A stretch of 18,417 nt of DNA from an uncultured Rhizobiaceae group bacterium (lineage in GTDB: Bacteria; Pseudomonadota; Alphaproteobacteria; Rhizobiales; Rhizobiaceae), in contig CALLHT010000091.1 of assembly GCA_938009335.1 (NCBI GenBank), positions 1 through 18,417 on the forward strand, read 5' to 3'. The notes under the pieces are model-generated. The model searched no databases and was not told the DNA's origin. It saw only the letters and a program-made list of their open reading frames with translations. Shown piece after piece: positions 1-7,570 of this stretch. The first letter of the stretch is position 1; each line of letters opens with the position of its first letter. The position numbers and the translations under genes were made by a program.

Positions 1-12
1 CTGTCGCCATGG

Positions 13-1842
13 TTAGCTTGTTGCTTCCTGTTCACGATTGGCTTCGGCGACCATCTCGCGAGACCGTTCATCAAGCGCCTCGGCGTCATGCGTAGGTTTC
101 ACCAATGGCTCTGGTTGAACTGGTTTAGTATGCAATTTGTCGGAGCCTGCATAGATGCCTTCACGGTACTGCAAAAGCAATCGTTCATTGTCCAGTTTAC
201 GAACATCTTCAATGATGTCTTCTGCTTCTTCTGGCGTACGACCTAAGCCTTGCAGCATTTGGTTGCCAAGAAGAAGAGCAGACTCGAACGTTTCCCGCGT
301 ATGAAATTTCACAGGCTTATCCATCAATTGCAACGTATGAGGACGATCCAGCGCACGGGCATAGATAGGCGTATCCGGGTATTCGCTGGAAATCAGATCA
401 ATGATCCGGTTCGTCACCTCGGGAATGTGCGTACAAATACAAACAATTTTGCAGTCTTTGATACCGGCAGAAACCAACACGTCTTTGCGCCCCCCATCGC
501 CAAAGAAAATTCGGAAGCCAAATTTGGAAGCCTGTTTGATGACGTTGGGATTATTGTCGATCACAGTTACATCTTCGCCTGCTGCAAGAAGCGCTTGCGA
601 AGCAACCTGACCAATACGTGAAAACCCGATCATCAGAACCGGCGAATAGGACACATCATCAAAATCTTCTTCCATGGATTCTTCTACATTTAGGAATTCG
701 ATCAGTCTTCCTGCAAGCCATACCGCAAGCGGGGTGAGTGCCATCGAAAGAATAACCATCGCAATCAGAAACGAAGTCGTATTGCTTCCTAGAATGAAAT
801 TCTGCGAAGCGGCCGCGAAGATCACAAATCCGAATTCACCGTGCTGAGAGAGCATGGCAGCAGTTCGGATCGATTCATTGTTATCCGAACCAAACAATCT
901 GCATGCTGAGAAAATCATCAGCGCTTTGGTCAGCATCGCGCCGATGACCAAAGCTACAATTGCTAACCATTGCTCACGCAGGACTGAGGTGTCGAGCGAC
1001 AATCCAACCGCAATAAAGAAGAGGCCCAACAAGATGCCGCGGAACGGTTCAATATTTGCTTCCAGCTCATGCTTGTAGGAAGATTCAGCCAGCAATACGC
1101 CCGCCAGGAAAGAACCGAGCGCCATCGATAATCCGGCTTGCTGCATGAGCATCGCAGAGCCAAAAACCACGAGGAGCGCGGTTGCAATCATTGCCTCTTG
1201 TGCACCCGTTCGGGCAATGATGCCCAATAGTGGGTTCAGCAGATAACGTCCCGCCAGCACCACGATCGCGATTGCCCCCATCGCCGTAAAGAATGGTGCC
1301 CAGCTTGTGCTCTCTTCCAGCGTGTAGCCAAAGAGCGGAAGCACCGCCAGCATCGGGATGATCACCAAATCCTGAAACAAGAGAATGGAGAATGTTTTGC
1401 GGCCATAGGGTGTGTTGGTCTCTCCTCGAGATTCCATCAATTGCAGGGCAAATGCAGTTGAAGACAGCGCCAAGCCGAAGCCTGCAACAATCGCCAAGTT
1501 CCAATTGCCCGTGATGAACCACGCAAATAGCGTAAGAGCGATGCCACACAAAAATACCTGACTTGCCCCAAGGCCTAAAATATCCCGCCGCATCGACCAA
1601 AGCCGCGAGGGCTTCATCTCAAGGCCTACGATAAACAGCAGAAATACGATGCCAAGTTCTGCGAAATGCAGGATGTCCTCGCCGTTGTTAATCACACCAA
1701 GAATCGGTCCAAGCAAAACACCAACGGCCAAATATCCCAGTACCGTGCCAAGCCCGATCCGCTTGAAGATCGGGGCTGCGACAACAGCACCTCCCAACAA
1801 GATAACGGCTTGAGAGTAGAGTTCCGGGGTAGCAGTTGCCAT
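13..1842 (-). CDS. Kef-type monovalent cation:proton antiporter (CPA2 family) with RCK domain
   Basis: Inner-membrane antiporter of 609 residues, close to the usual KefB/KefC length. Residues about 10-385 are a run of hydrophobic segments forming the Na+/H+ exchanger domain, with the CPA2 signature LLFQD near 154-158 and HGEFGF at 334-339. Residues about 400-520 are a TrkA-N/RCK nucleotide-binding domain that would gate transport in response to a bound nucleotide or, in true Kef proteins, glutathione adducts. Its Rossmann motif reads GFSRIG (406-411) where GFGRxG is usual. The C-terminal 60 residues are charged and probably disordered. The ATG is preceded by AGGA eight bases upstream. It is divergent from pmbA with a 122-base gap. 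Ion (K+ or Na+) and ligand cannot be told from sequence, so I do not assign kefB or kefC. Family assignment is firm. Confidence 0.93.
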   Translation of the reverse strand: MATATPELYSQAVILLGGAVVAAPIFKRIGLGTVLGYLAVGVLLGPILGVINNGEDILHFAELGIVFLLFIVGLEMKPSRLWSMRRDILGLGASQVFLCGIALTLFAWFITGNWNLAIVAGFGLALSSTAFALQLMESRGETNTPYGRKTFSILLFQDLVIIPMLAVLPLFGYTLEESTSWAPFFTAMGAIAIVVLAGRYLLNPLLGIIARTGAQEAMIATALLVVFGSAMLMQQAGLSMALGSFLAGVLLAESSYKHELEANIEPFRGILLGLFFIAVGLSLDTSVLREQWLAIVALVIGAMLTKALMIFSACRLFGSDNNESIRTAAMLSQHGEFGFVIFAAASQNFILGSNTTSFLIAMVILSMALTPLAVWLAGRLIEFLNVEESMEEDFDDVSYSPVLMIGFSRIGQVASQALLAAGEDVTVIDNNPNVIKQASKFGFRIFFGDGGRKDVLVSAGIKDCKIVCICTHIPEVTNRIIDLISSEYPDTPIYARALDRPHTLQLMDKPVKFHTRETFESALLLGNQMLQGLGRTPEEAEDIIEDVRKLDNERLLLQYREGIYAGSDKLHTKPVQPEPLVKPTHDAEALDERSREMVAEANREQEATS

Positions 1843-1964
1843 TTAGTCTTTCCTGATCTTTGTTCGCGAAGCAGATCGCTTGCATGCAATCATATTGCGG
1901 CTTATGTGTCTCTTTAACAACATAAAGATTTCCACCTAAACCTGCCCTGAACAATTGGACAAAA
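1843..1964. promoter_or_regulatory. Divergent promoter region between the antiporter gene and pmbA
   Basis: This gap must hold the start signals of two diverging units. For pmbA, TTGCAT (1880-1885) and TATGTG (1903-1908) are 17 bases apart, with a weak -10. For the antiporter, TATGAT on the minus strand (1894-1889) is a good -10 but has a poor -35. Symmetric sequences are TTCGCGAA (1863-1870), the 10-base palindrome TTGCATGCAA (1880-1889) and CTTTA/TAAAG arms at 1912-1927. The hexamer calls are by eye only. Confidence 0.4.
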
Positions 1965-3317
1965 ATGAGCAAACTTGATCATCTAGAAGCCGATGCCTCC
2001 GAATTGGTAAGAAAAGCGCAAAACGCGGGCGCAGATGCATGCGATGTGGTGGTTGCCAGAAGCGACTCGCTCTCGATCAGCGTTCGTGATGGGCAAACCG
2101 AAAACTCAAATAGATCAGAACAAGACCTGATCAGCATTCGGGTTTTCTGTGGCAAAAAAGTTGCCAGCGTTACCGCCAACAGTAAAACCGATCCAGACAA
2201 GCTTGCTGAACGAGCTGTTGCGATGGCAAAAGTGTCACCCGAAGACACGTTCCAAGGACTGGCAGAAAAAGACAAGCTCTTTGATACTTCCGAACTTGCT
2301 TCTATCAACGCTTCGTTGGAGTTGTTTGACCAAACAGAACCCGATGCAGCAAAGCTCGAGCAAGACGCATTGGCTTGTGAGGCAGCCGGATTGAGCATTG
2401 AAGGTGTTACTAAGTCCATGGGAGCAAGTGCTGGCTGGTCACGCACCGGGTTTGTGCTCGCAACCTCCACGGACTTTGTTGGAAGCTTCGAACGCTCCGG
2501 TTTCTCAATCTCTTCGGCTATGGTGGCCGGAGAAGGAACCGGCATGGAACGCGATTATGACTTTGATTCTGCAATCCATCAAAGCGATTTGAAACCTGCC
2601 GAAGAAATCGGGAAAAGCGCCGGTGAGAAGGTCGTAAAGCGGGTTGGCCCACGACAGGTTAAATCCGGTTCTTATCCAGTTGTTTGCGACCCCAGAATTT
2701 CCAGCGGAATTCTGGGAACTCTCATGGGGGCTGTGAATGCAAGCTCGATTGCGCGCAAAACCAGCTTTCTACGAGATCAGATGGGCAAGGCCGTAACGGC
2801 AAAGGGCATCAACATTATTGACGATCCACGCATGAAGCGCCGCATGGGTTCAAAAGTGTTTGATGGTGAGGGCATCGAAACTGAAAAATTGGTATTCGTA
2901 GATGATGGCATCCTGCAACAATGGGTTCTTGATAGTGCCACTGCAAGAGAACTCGATCTAAAAACAAACGGACGCGCCGCACGAGGGGAAACAGGTGTTC
3001 GTCCATCAACAACAAATTGCTACATGGAAAATGGATCACAGTCCGTTCAAGAAATGATTTCCGGAATTCGTGAAGGGCTGTACCTTACAGAAACCATCGG
3101 CCATGGCATCAACATGGTGAGTGGAGACTACTCAAAGGGCGCTGCCGGATTCTGGATTGTCGATGGAGAAATCGCATTTCCAGTCGCTGAAATTACAGTT
3201 GCTGGAAATCTAAAAGACATGTTCCTGAATATGGCGCCTGCTGACGATCTTGCGTTTCGTTACGGCACCAATGCGCCTACCCTTCTTATCGATGGGATGA
3301 CCATTGGCGGGAACTGA
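1965..3317 (+). CDS. pmbA: PmbA/TldE-family protein (TldD/PmbA metalloprotease partner)
   Basis: 450 residues, the normal length for PmbA (TldE). In enterobacteria TldD and TldE form a cytoplasmic protease that matures microcin B17 and degrades the CcdA antitoxin; TldD carries the metal site and TldE does not. Seen here: the N-terminal PmbA_TldD region with DACDVVVARSDSLSISVRDG (about 24-43), a middle domain, and the C-terminal region with GHGINMVSGDYSKGAAGFWI (about 382-401) followed by FPVAEITVAGNL. There is no HExxxH, as expected for the PmbA rather than the TldD side. No tldD is in the window, which is usual. The start ATG follows a weak GGA. It heads the plus-strand operon, and its end overlaps the next gene by 14 bases. 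Confidence 0.92.
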   Translation: MSKLDHLEADASELVRKAQNAGADACDVVVARSDSLSISVRDGQTENSNRSEQDLISIRVFCGKKVASVTANSKTDPDKLAERAVAMAKVSPEDTFQGLAEKDKLFDTSELASINASLELFDQTEPDAAKLEQDALACEAAGLSIEGVTKSMGASAGWSRTGFVLATSTDFVGSFERSGFSISSAMVAGEGTGMERDYDFDSAIHQSDLKPAEEIGKSAGEKVVKRVGPRQVKSGSYPVVCDPRISSGILGTLMGAVNASSIARKTSFLRDQMGKAVTAKGINIIDDPRMKRRMGSKVFDGEGIETEKLVFVDDGILQQWVLDSATARELDLKTNGRAARGETGVRPSTTNCYMENGSQSVQEMISGIREGLYLTETIGHGINMVSGDYSKGAAGFWIVDGEIAFPVAEITVAGNLKDMFLNMAPADDLAFRYGTNAPTLLIDGMTIGGN

Positions 3318-4101
3318 TACACTCTCACCTGACCTGACATTGCTGATCTCTCTCGCAAAGGAAGCAGGGGAAATTGGCATGCGGTATTTCGGTGCAAAGA
3401 ATGAAGTCTGGTACAAACACGGAAACTCGCCGGTTTCACAGGCTGATAAAGAAATTGATGATTTTCTGAGGTACGCGTTTTCGCAGCGGCGGCCAGATTA
3501 TGGGTGGCTTTCTGAAGAAACTGAGGATGATACCAATCGCCTAAACCAGAAACGCGTTGCAATCGTTGATCCGATTGATGGCACAAGAGGCTTCATCAAT
3601 GGCTCTAAGGAATGGTGCATTTCAGCAGCTATTGTCGAAGACGGCTCACCAACAGAAGCCGTGCTCTATTGTCCAGCACTTGAACAAACCTTCGCTGCCA
3701 GTACGACAAACGGATTGGTTTTGGAAAATGTGGAGCGGCATGAAAATGCGGGTAGACAAACCCCCATCGTCACGGGTTCCAAGAAACTGATCGAAACCAT
3801 TGATGCACTCGAAACCCAACCGTTCAACACGGTGCCATTTGTACCATCGCTTGCCTATCGTCTGGCTATGGTGGCGGTTGGTCAACTTGATGCAGCATTT
3901 GCAAGGCCGGGAGCAAGTGAATGGGATATTGCGGCGGCTGACCTCATTCTGCGCGAAGCGGGTTGCAAACTGACTAATCCTCAAGGCCAAACATTAGAGT
4001 ATAATAAGCAAAAAGTGGGATCTCCTGCACTGGTCGCTGCACATAACAAAACCCATGCCCATATCTTGGGGCTTGCGAAATCAAGTGGGATTCTTCATTA
4101 G
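3304..4101 (+). CDS. Inositol monophosphatase-superfamily enzyme, probable 3'(2'),5'-bisphosphate nucleotidase (CysQ-like)
   Basis: 265 residues of the Mg2+-dependent, Li+-sensitive phosphatase superfamily. Metal and phosphate motifs are all present: SEE at 70-72, DPIDGT at 89-94 and WDIAAAD at 207-213. The stretch DPIDGTRGFING resembles CysQ-type enzymes that hydrolyse PAP (3'-phosphoadenosine 5'-phosphate) to AMP in sulfur metabolism, more than inositol phosphatases, but substrate cannot be settled from motifs. The only start that keeps the N-terminal helix is TTG at 3304, inside the last codons of pmbA; the nearest upstream in-frame ATG (3292) hits a stop at once, and the next ATG (3379) would remove 25 residues. 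The 14-base overlap implies translational coupling to pmbA. Confidence 0.9.
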   Translation: MAGTDTLSPDLTLLISLAKEAGEIGMRYFGAKNEVWYKHGNSPVSQADKEIDDFLRYAFSQRRPDYGWLSEETEDDTNRLNQKRVAIVDPIDGTRGFINGSKEWCISAAIVEDGSPTEAVLYCPALEQTFAASTTNGLVLENVERHENAGRQTPIVTGSKKLIETIDALETQPFNTVPFVPSLAYRLAMVAVGQLDAAFARPGASEWDIAAADLILREAGCKLTNPQGQTLEYNKQKVGSPALVAAHNKTHAHILGLAKSSGILH

Positions 4102-4145
4102 ATGACTTTGAATTACTACGCATCGAAAAGGGAGCTTCGAAAGCA

Positions 4146-4394
4146 ATGAGCGAACAAGAAGGACCACAACAGCTTCTTCATCTTGTTTTTGGCGGTGAGC
4201 TTGAAGACTTGGAACATACCGATTTTCGTAATCTTGAAGAATTGGACATTGTCGGGATTTTTCCAAACTATGAAACGGCACAACGGGCCTGGAAGGCAAA
4301 AGCACAATCCACTGTCGACAATGCCCACATGCGCTACTTTATCGTACACATGCATAAACTGCTCGATCCAGATGGCGATGGGAAATTTGGTTAG
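4146..4394 (+). CDS. DUF4170 domain protein, function unknown
   Basis: 82-residue acidic cytoplasmic protein without signal peptide or membrane segment. It matches the DUF4170 family by length and by features such as LHLVFGGEL near 11-19, VGIFPNYETAQRAWKAKAQ near 36-54 and MRYFIVHMHKLLDP near 61-74. The alternation of hydrophobic beta-like stretches with one amphipathic helix suggests a small alpha/beta fold. No catalytic residues are evident. GGGAG lies 11 bases before the ATG. It sits 44 bases after the CysQ-like gene and 47 before the acyltransferase gene, so it is inside the lipid A operon. I know this family mainly from alphaproteobacteria in the same setting; a role in envelope lipid synthesis is inference from position only. 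Confidence 0.9.
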   Translation: MSEQEGPQQLLHLVFGGELEDLEHTDFRNLEELDIVGIFPNYETAQRAWKAKAQSTVDNAHMRYFIVHMHKLLDPDGDGKFG

Positions 4395-4425
4395 GCTAAG
4401 GACTGGATCCTTTTTAAGATTAGCC
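4394..4425 (+). promoter_or_regulatory. Intercistronic inverted repeat, possible hairpin or attenuator
   Basis: GGCTAA (4394-4399) and TTAGCC (4420-4425) are perfect arms around a 20-base loop. Inside, AAGGA (4398-4402) and TCCTT (4408-4412) can form an alternative five-pair stem leading into a run of five T. The element begins on the last base of the DUF4170 stop codon. It could moderate read-through or protect an mRNA end; the stems are short, so support is modest. Confidence 0.3.
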
Positions 4426-4441
4426 GCTAAGCAGGAAATCT

Positions 4442-5194
4442 ATGACTGACGCGACACCCCCCGTAAAAAGGCGCCGATCTAAACGGCGCCTTAAACACTT
4501 TACGAAAGGCCTGATGCAAAATCCGGTTACGGTGGCGCTGTTATCCAGCTTGGCGATTTGGTACCTTAAGCTTGTCGTAAAGACCAATCGTCTCGTTGTT
4601 GAACCTGAAAACATCCTGGAAACGATTACGCCACAATTACCGGTCATTGTTGGAGTATGGCATGGGCAACACATTTTGATGCCTGCCCTACCTATTGAAC
4701 TTAGGGCAGCAGCGATGATCTCCAGAAATTTCGATGGCGAAGTCACCGCACGCATTGTCGAGCACTTTGGCAATCAGACCATACGAGCTTCTGGTGGGCG
4801 GGAACCATCCGCAACTCTCAAGAAAGGGGGGATGACTGGCTTTCTGGAAATGCTGCGCGCGATTGAAGCTGGCACCAACGTGGTTCAAACTGCTGACATC
4901 CCAAAGGGAATATCGCGCCGGGTTGGTCTCGGCATCATGCAATTGGCAAAACGTTCTGGAGCGCCAATTGTACCATTGGCAATTGCGTCCAGTCGCCGCC
5001 GAGTGTTTGACAAATCCTGGGACAAGACGGCACTTAACCTACCCTTTGGAACAACTGCAATTTGTGTTGAAGAGCTGGTTCATGTATCACCGGATGCAGA
5101 TGATGATGCGGTGGAAGCCGCAAGACAATTGCTTGAGGAGCGCATGAACGCAGCGACCAAACGGGCATATGCATTGACCGGGAACCCGGAATGA
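4442..5194 (+). CDS. DUF374-family lysophospholipid/lipid A acyltransferase
   Basis: 250 residues, very basic N-terminus (VKRRRSKRRLKHF near 8-20) then a hydrophobic stretch at about 28-46 that would anchor it to the inner membrane. The DUF374 core is present: GVWHGQH at 71-77, ISRNFDGE at 93-100, RASGGREPS at 115-123, and a block TADIPKGISRRVG at 150-162 where many relatives have DGPrGP. The family belongs to the acyltransferases that include LPLAT and LpxL-type enzymes. With waaA and lpxK directly downstream, transfer of an acyl chain to lipid A or its Kdo-linked precursor is the likely role; the chain and position are unknown. AGGA precedes the ATG. The stop overlaps the waaA start as ATGA, so translation is coupled. 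Confidence 0.88.
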   Translation: MTDATPPVKRRRSKRRLKHFTKGLMQNPVTVALLSSLAIWYLKLVVKTNRLVVEPENILETITPQLPVIVGVWHGQHILMPALPIELRAAAMISRNFDGEVTARIVEHFGNQTIRASGGREPSATLKKGGMTGFLEMLRAIEAGTNVVQTADIPKGISRRVGLGIMQLAKRSGAPIVPLAIASSRRRVFDKSWDKTALNLPFGTTAICVEELVHVSPDADDDAVEAARQLLEERMNAATKRAYALTGNPE

Positions 5195-6513
5195 ATTCGC
5201 TTTTTACACGCATAGCCCTGAAGACATATCGGGCAATCGGATTGGCCGCCTACCCTTTCATGGGACCGTTTCTGCGCATCCGCGCTTCGCGTGGCAAAGA
5301 AGATCGTAAGCGCCGGTATGAGCGTTATGGCTATCCTAGCGCTGACAAACCTGCGGGACCCATGATCTGGTTTCATGCTGCAAGTGTTGGTGAATCCATG
5401 GCGATTTTGCCGCTGATCGAGCATGTAAACGGACTGGGGATTAACACGATCATCACTACTGGAACGGTTACCTCGGCCCAGATTGTACGCAAGCGCTTGC
5501 CGCCAAGTTCTTACCATCAATATGTTCCACTTGATTTGAAACCTGCGCTTGAGCGCTTTCTGGATCATTGGAAACCGGATGCAGCTATTTTTACGGAATC
5601 CGAGATTTGGCCGATGACTTTGCTTGAGCTTGCCAACCGGAAAGTTCCGCGGATTTTAGTCAATGCCCGTATGTCAGACCGTTCATACAAACGATGGAAA
5701 AGCGCCTCTGGTCTTGCGGAAAGCCTGTTTGATACATTCTCACATGTCATCGCGCAGTCGCAACTGGATGGAGACCGCTTCAGTGATTTAGGTGCGCGAC
5801 CTGTCGATATTTCAGGGAACCTTAAAGTCGATACCGGTGGTTTGCCTTTCGATGACATGGAACTCAAACGCATTGCACAGCGGATCGGAAGCCGACCGTG
5901 CTGGGTTGCGGCAAGTACGCACGAAGGCGAAGAAGAAGCGATCGGCAAAATCCACCTGTTTTTGAAGAAGAAAATTCCCGATCTTCTAACCATCATCGTA
6001 CCGCGTCATCCGGATCGTGCACCTGGCCTTGTTGCGCTGCTCCGTGAAAACGGACTGACCGTTGCCCAGCGTAGCCAGAATGAGACGCTGATCCCCACGT
6101 CCGACATTTACATGGGGGATACTATGGGAGAGATGGGCTTATATCTGCGGCTCGCGCAAGTTGCCTTTGTCGGCAAGAGCCTGAAAGCCCAAGGTGGTCA
6201 AAACCCGCTTGAACCCGCCATGACCGGCACCCCGATCATTTCAGGGCAATCGGTACAAAACTTCCGAGAAGCTTACGCAAGCCTTCTGGAAGCAGGTGCA
6301 GTTCGGCTTGTGGCGGACGAAAAAATGCTGGCCGCAAACTTGGAGTTCTTGCTCAAAAACCCGGCCGAACGCGCAAAGATGGCGGCTAACGCACAGATCA
6401 CCCTTGATGAGATGCGTGGTGCATTAGACAAGACCATTCATATTCTTGATTCATATTTCTTCCCGCTTACCATTAAGCGCGACCTTGAAAGTCTGAACAA
6501 TGGCACTGGATGA
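5191..6513 (+). CDS. waaA: 3-deoxy-D-manno-octulosonic acid (Kdo) transferase
   Basis: 440 residues, a full-length GT30 glycosyltransferase (also named kdtA) that adds Kdo from CMP-Kdo to the lipid A precursor on the cytoplasmic face of the inner membrane. The N-terminal half contains a hydrophobic anchor (about 12-30), HAASVGES at 62-69 with the catalytic glutamate E68, TTGTVTSA at 89-96 and ESEIWP at 136-141. The C-terminal half contains STHEGEEE at 242-249, RHPDR at 272-276, DTMGEMG at 310-316 and GGQNPLEP at 335-342, the CMP-Kdo side. Length and motif order are those of the family. Starts within the acyltransferase stop (ATGA) and overlaps lpxK by 14 bases. How many Kdo residues it adds cannot be read from sequence. 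Confidence 0.96.
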   Translation: MNSLFTRIALKTYRAIGLAAYPFMGPFLRIRASRGKEDRKRRYERYGYPSADKPAGPMIWFHAASVGESMAILPLIEHVNGLGINTIITTGTVTSAQIVRKRLPPSSYHQYVPLDLKPALERFLDHWKPDAAIFTESEIWPMTLLELANRKVPRILVNARMSDRSYKRWKSASGLAESLFDTFSHVIAQSQLDGDRFSDLGARPVDISGNLKVDTGGLPFDDMELKRIAQRIGSRPCWVAASTHEGEEEAIGKIHLFLKKKIPDLLTIIVPRHPDRAPGLVALLRENGLTVAQRSQNETLIPTSDIYMGDTMGEMGLYLRLAQVAFVGKSLKAQGGQNPLEPAMTGTPIISGQSVQNFREAYASLLEAGAVRLVADEKMLAANLEFLLKNPAERAKMAANAQITLDEMRGALDKTIHILDSYFFPLTIKRDLESLNNGTG

Positions 6514-7543
6514 AGCACCTCCCTTCTGGTGGGATAATCCGGGATGGCAGGCTTGGCTTGCCGCACCACTGGGTTTTGCTTATGGTCGTGCTGCCGCTGC
6601 AAGAATGGACAGCGAACCCTCATACGCTGCAAGTGTTCCGGTTATTTGTATCGGCAACTTCGTAGTAGGCGGAGGTGGCAAGACCCCAACGGTTCAATTG
6701 CTGGTCAAGTTTCTCAAATCAAATGGCCTTCGCCCCGGCGTTCTGTCGCGCGGATTTGGTGGCGCGATCACAACGCCAACGCTTGTAAACCTTGAAAGAC
6801 ACAATGCGCATGATGTGGGCGACGAACCTCTCCTTCATGCAGCGCTCACAACGACTGTAATTTCCGCAGATCGTCCAAAGGGTGCCGCGATCCTTGAGGA
6901 AGAAGGCTGTGATATCATTGTGATGGATGATGGGTTTCAGAACCCGTCTCTTTTGAAGGATTACAATCTGGTTGTGGTCGACACCAAACGCGGGCTTGGA
7001 AATGGTTTTCCTGTTCCTGCCGGCCCGTTACGCGTTTCGTTGAAACGCCAGATGATCCACGCTGATTCCGTGCTTTTGATCGGCGATTATGATCGCGGAA
7101 AACGCGTTGTGCGAAAAGCTGCGCGCGCAGGCAAGCCGATTTTCCATGCAGATGTTAAAGTAAAGAACAAAAAACAGTATAAGGGACTGAACGTTCTTGC
7201 TTTCGCCGGCATTGCTGACCCCACCAAGTTTTTCGATACGGTTGAAAAAACCGGTGCGGTTATAAAGGATAAACAGGGTTTTGGTGATCACCATGTTTTT
7301 CTTGAAGATGAATGCAAAGACCTGTTGGAACGCGCGCGCAAGCAACAACTCGAACTCATCACAACGACCAAGGATCATGCCCGGCTACGCGGCATGGGAG
7401 ACGCACAAAACAAAGTGGCGGAACTCGCGATGCCTCTAGACATTGATCTGGTTCCTGACAATCCAAGCATGATGGATATCATTCTGCGCACAGCTACCGA
7501 GCGTGCTGATCAACGGCGGTTGCAGCAGAAAAAGTCGAAATAG
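6500..7543 (+). CDS. lpxK: Tetraacyldisaccharide 4'-kinase
   Basis: 347 residues. LpxK phosphorylates the 4' position of the tetraacyldisaccharide 1-phosphate to make lipid IVA, at the inner membrane. A short hydrophobic N-terminal segment (about 14-30) would dip into the membrane. The Walker A motif GNFVVGGGGKTP is at 52-63, DDGFQN at 143-148, AGIADP near 236-241, and FGDHH at 261-265 and KDHARL at 291-296 near the end, all as in the family. It starts inside waaA (14-base overlap) and is the last gene of the plus-strand operon. Only 14 bases separate its stop from the stop of the convergent M16 gene. No DUF2093-type small gene follows it. Confidence 0.95.
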   Translation: MALDEAPPFWWDNPGWQAWLAAPLGFAYGRAAAARMDSEPSYAASVPVICIGNFVVGGGGKTPTVQLLVKFLKSNGLRPGVLSRGFGGAITTPTLVNLERHNAHDVGDEPLLHAALTTTVISADRPKGAAILEEEGCDIIVMDDGFQNPSLLKDYNLVVVDTKRGLGNGFPVPAGPLRVSLKRQMIHADSVLLIGDYDRGKRVVRKAARAGKPIFHADVKVKNKKQYKGLNVLAFAGIADPTKFFDTVEKTGAVIKDKQGFGDHHVFLEDECKDLLERARKQQLELITTTKDHARLRGMGDAQNKVAELAMPLDIDLVPDNPSMMDIILRTATERADQRRLQQKKSK

Positions 7544-7544
7544 C

Positions 7545-7570
7545 TGCGCAGTAATCGTTACTGAGTCGCA
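7545..7570. terminator. Hairpin at the convergent end of lpxK and the M16 gene
   Basis: CAGTAA (7549-7554), a TCG loop and TTACTG (7558-7563) form a perfect stem, extended by TGCG (7545-7548) against CGCA (7567-7570) with a three-base bulge. It overlaps the TAA of the minus-strand M16 gene and lies just after the lpxK TAG. There is no T-run on either strand, so it may be an mRNA-end hairpin rather than a classic intrinsic terminator. Confidence 0.35.

Noticed and set aside
1085..1600. 171-residue minus-strand frame in another phase of the antiporter gene
   Set aside because: Shadow of the antiporter frame; Trp/Cys/His-rich and without family features.
1979..2545. 188-residue minus-strand frame inside pmbA
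   Set aside because: Ser/Ala-rich composition typical of an antisense frame of a conserved coding region.
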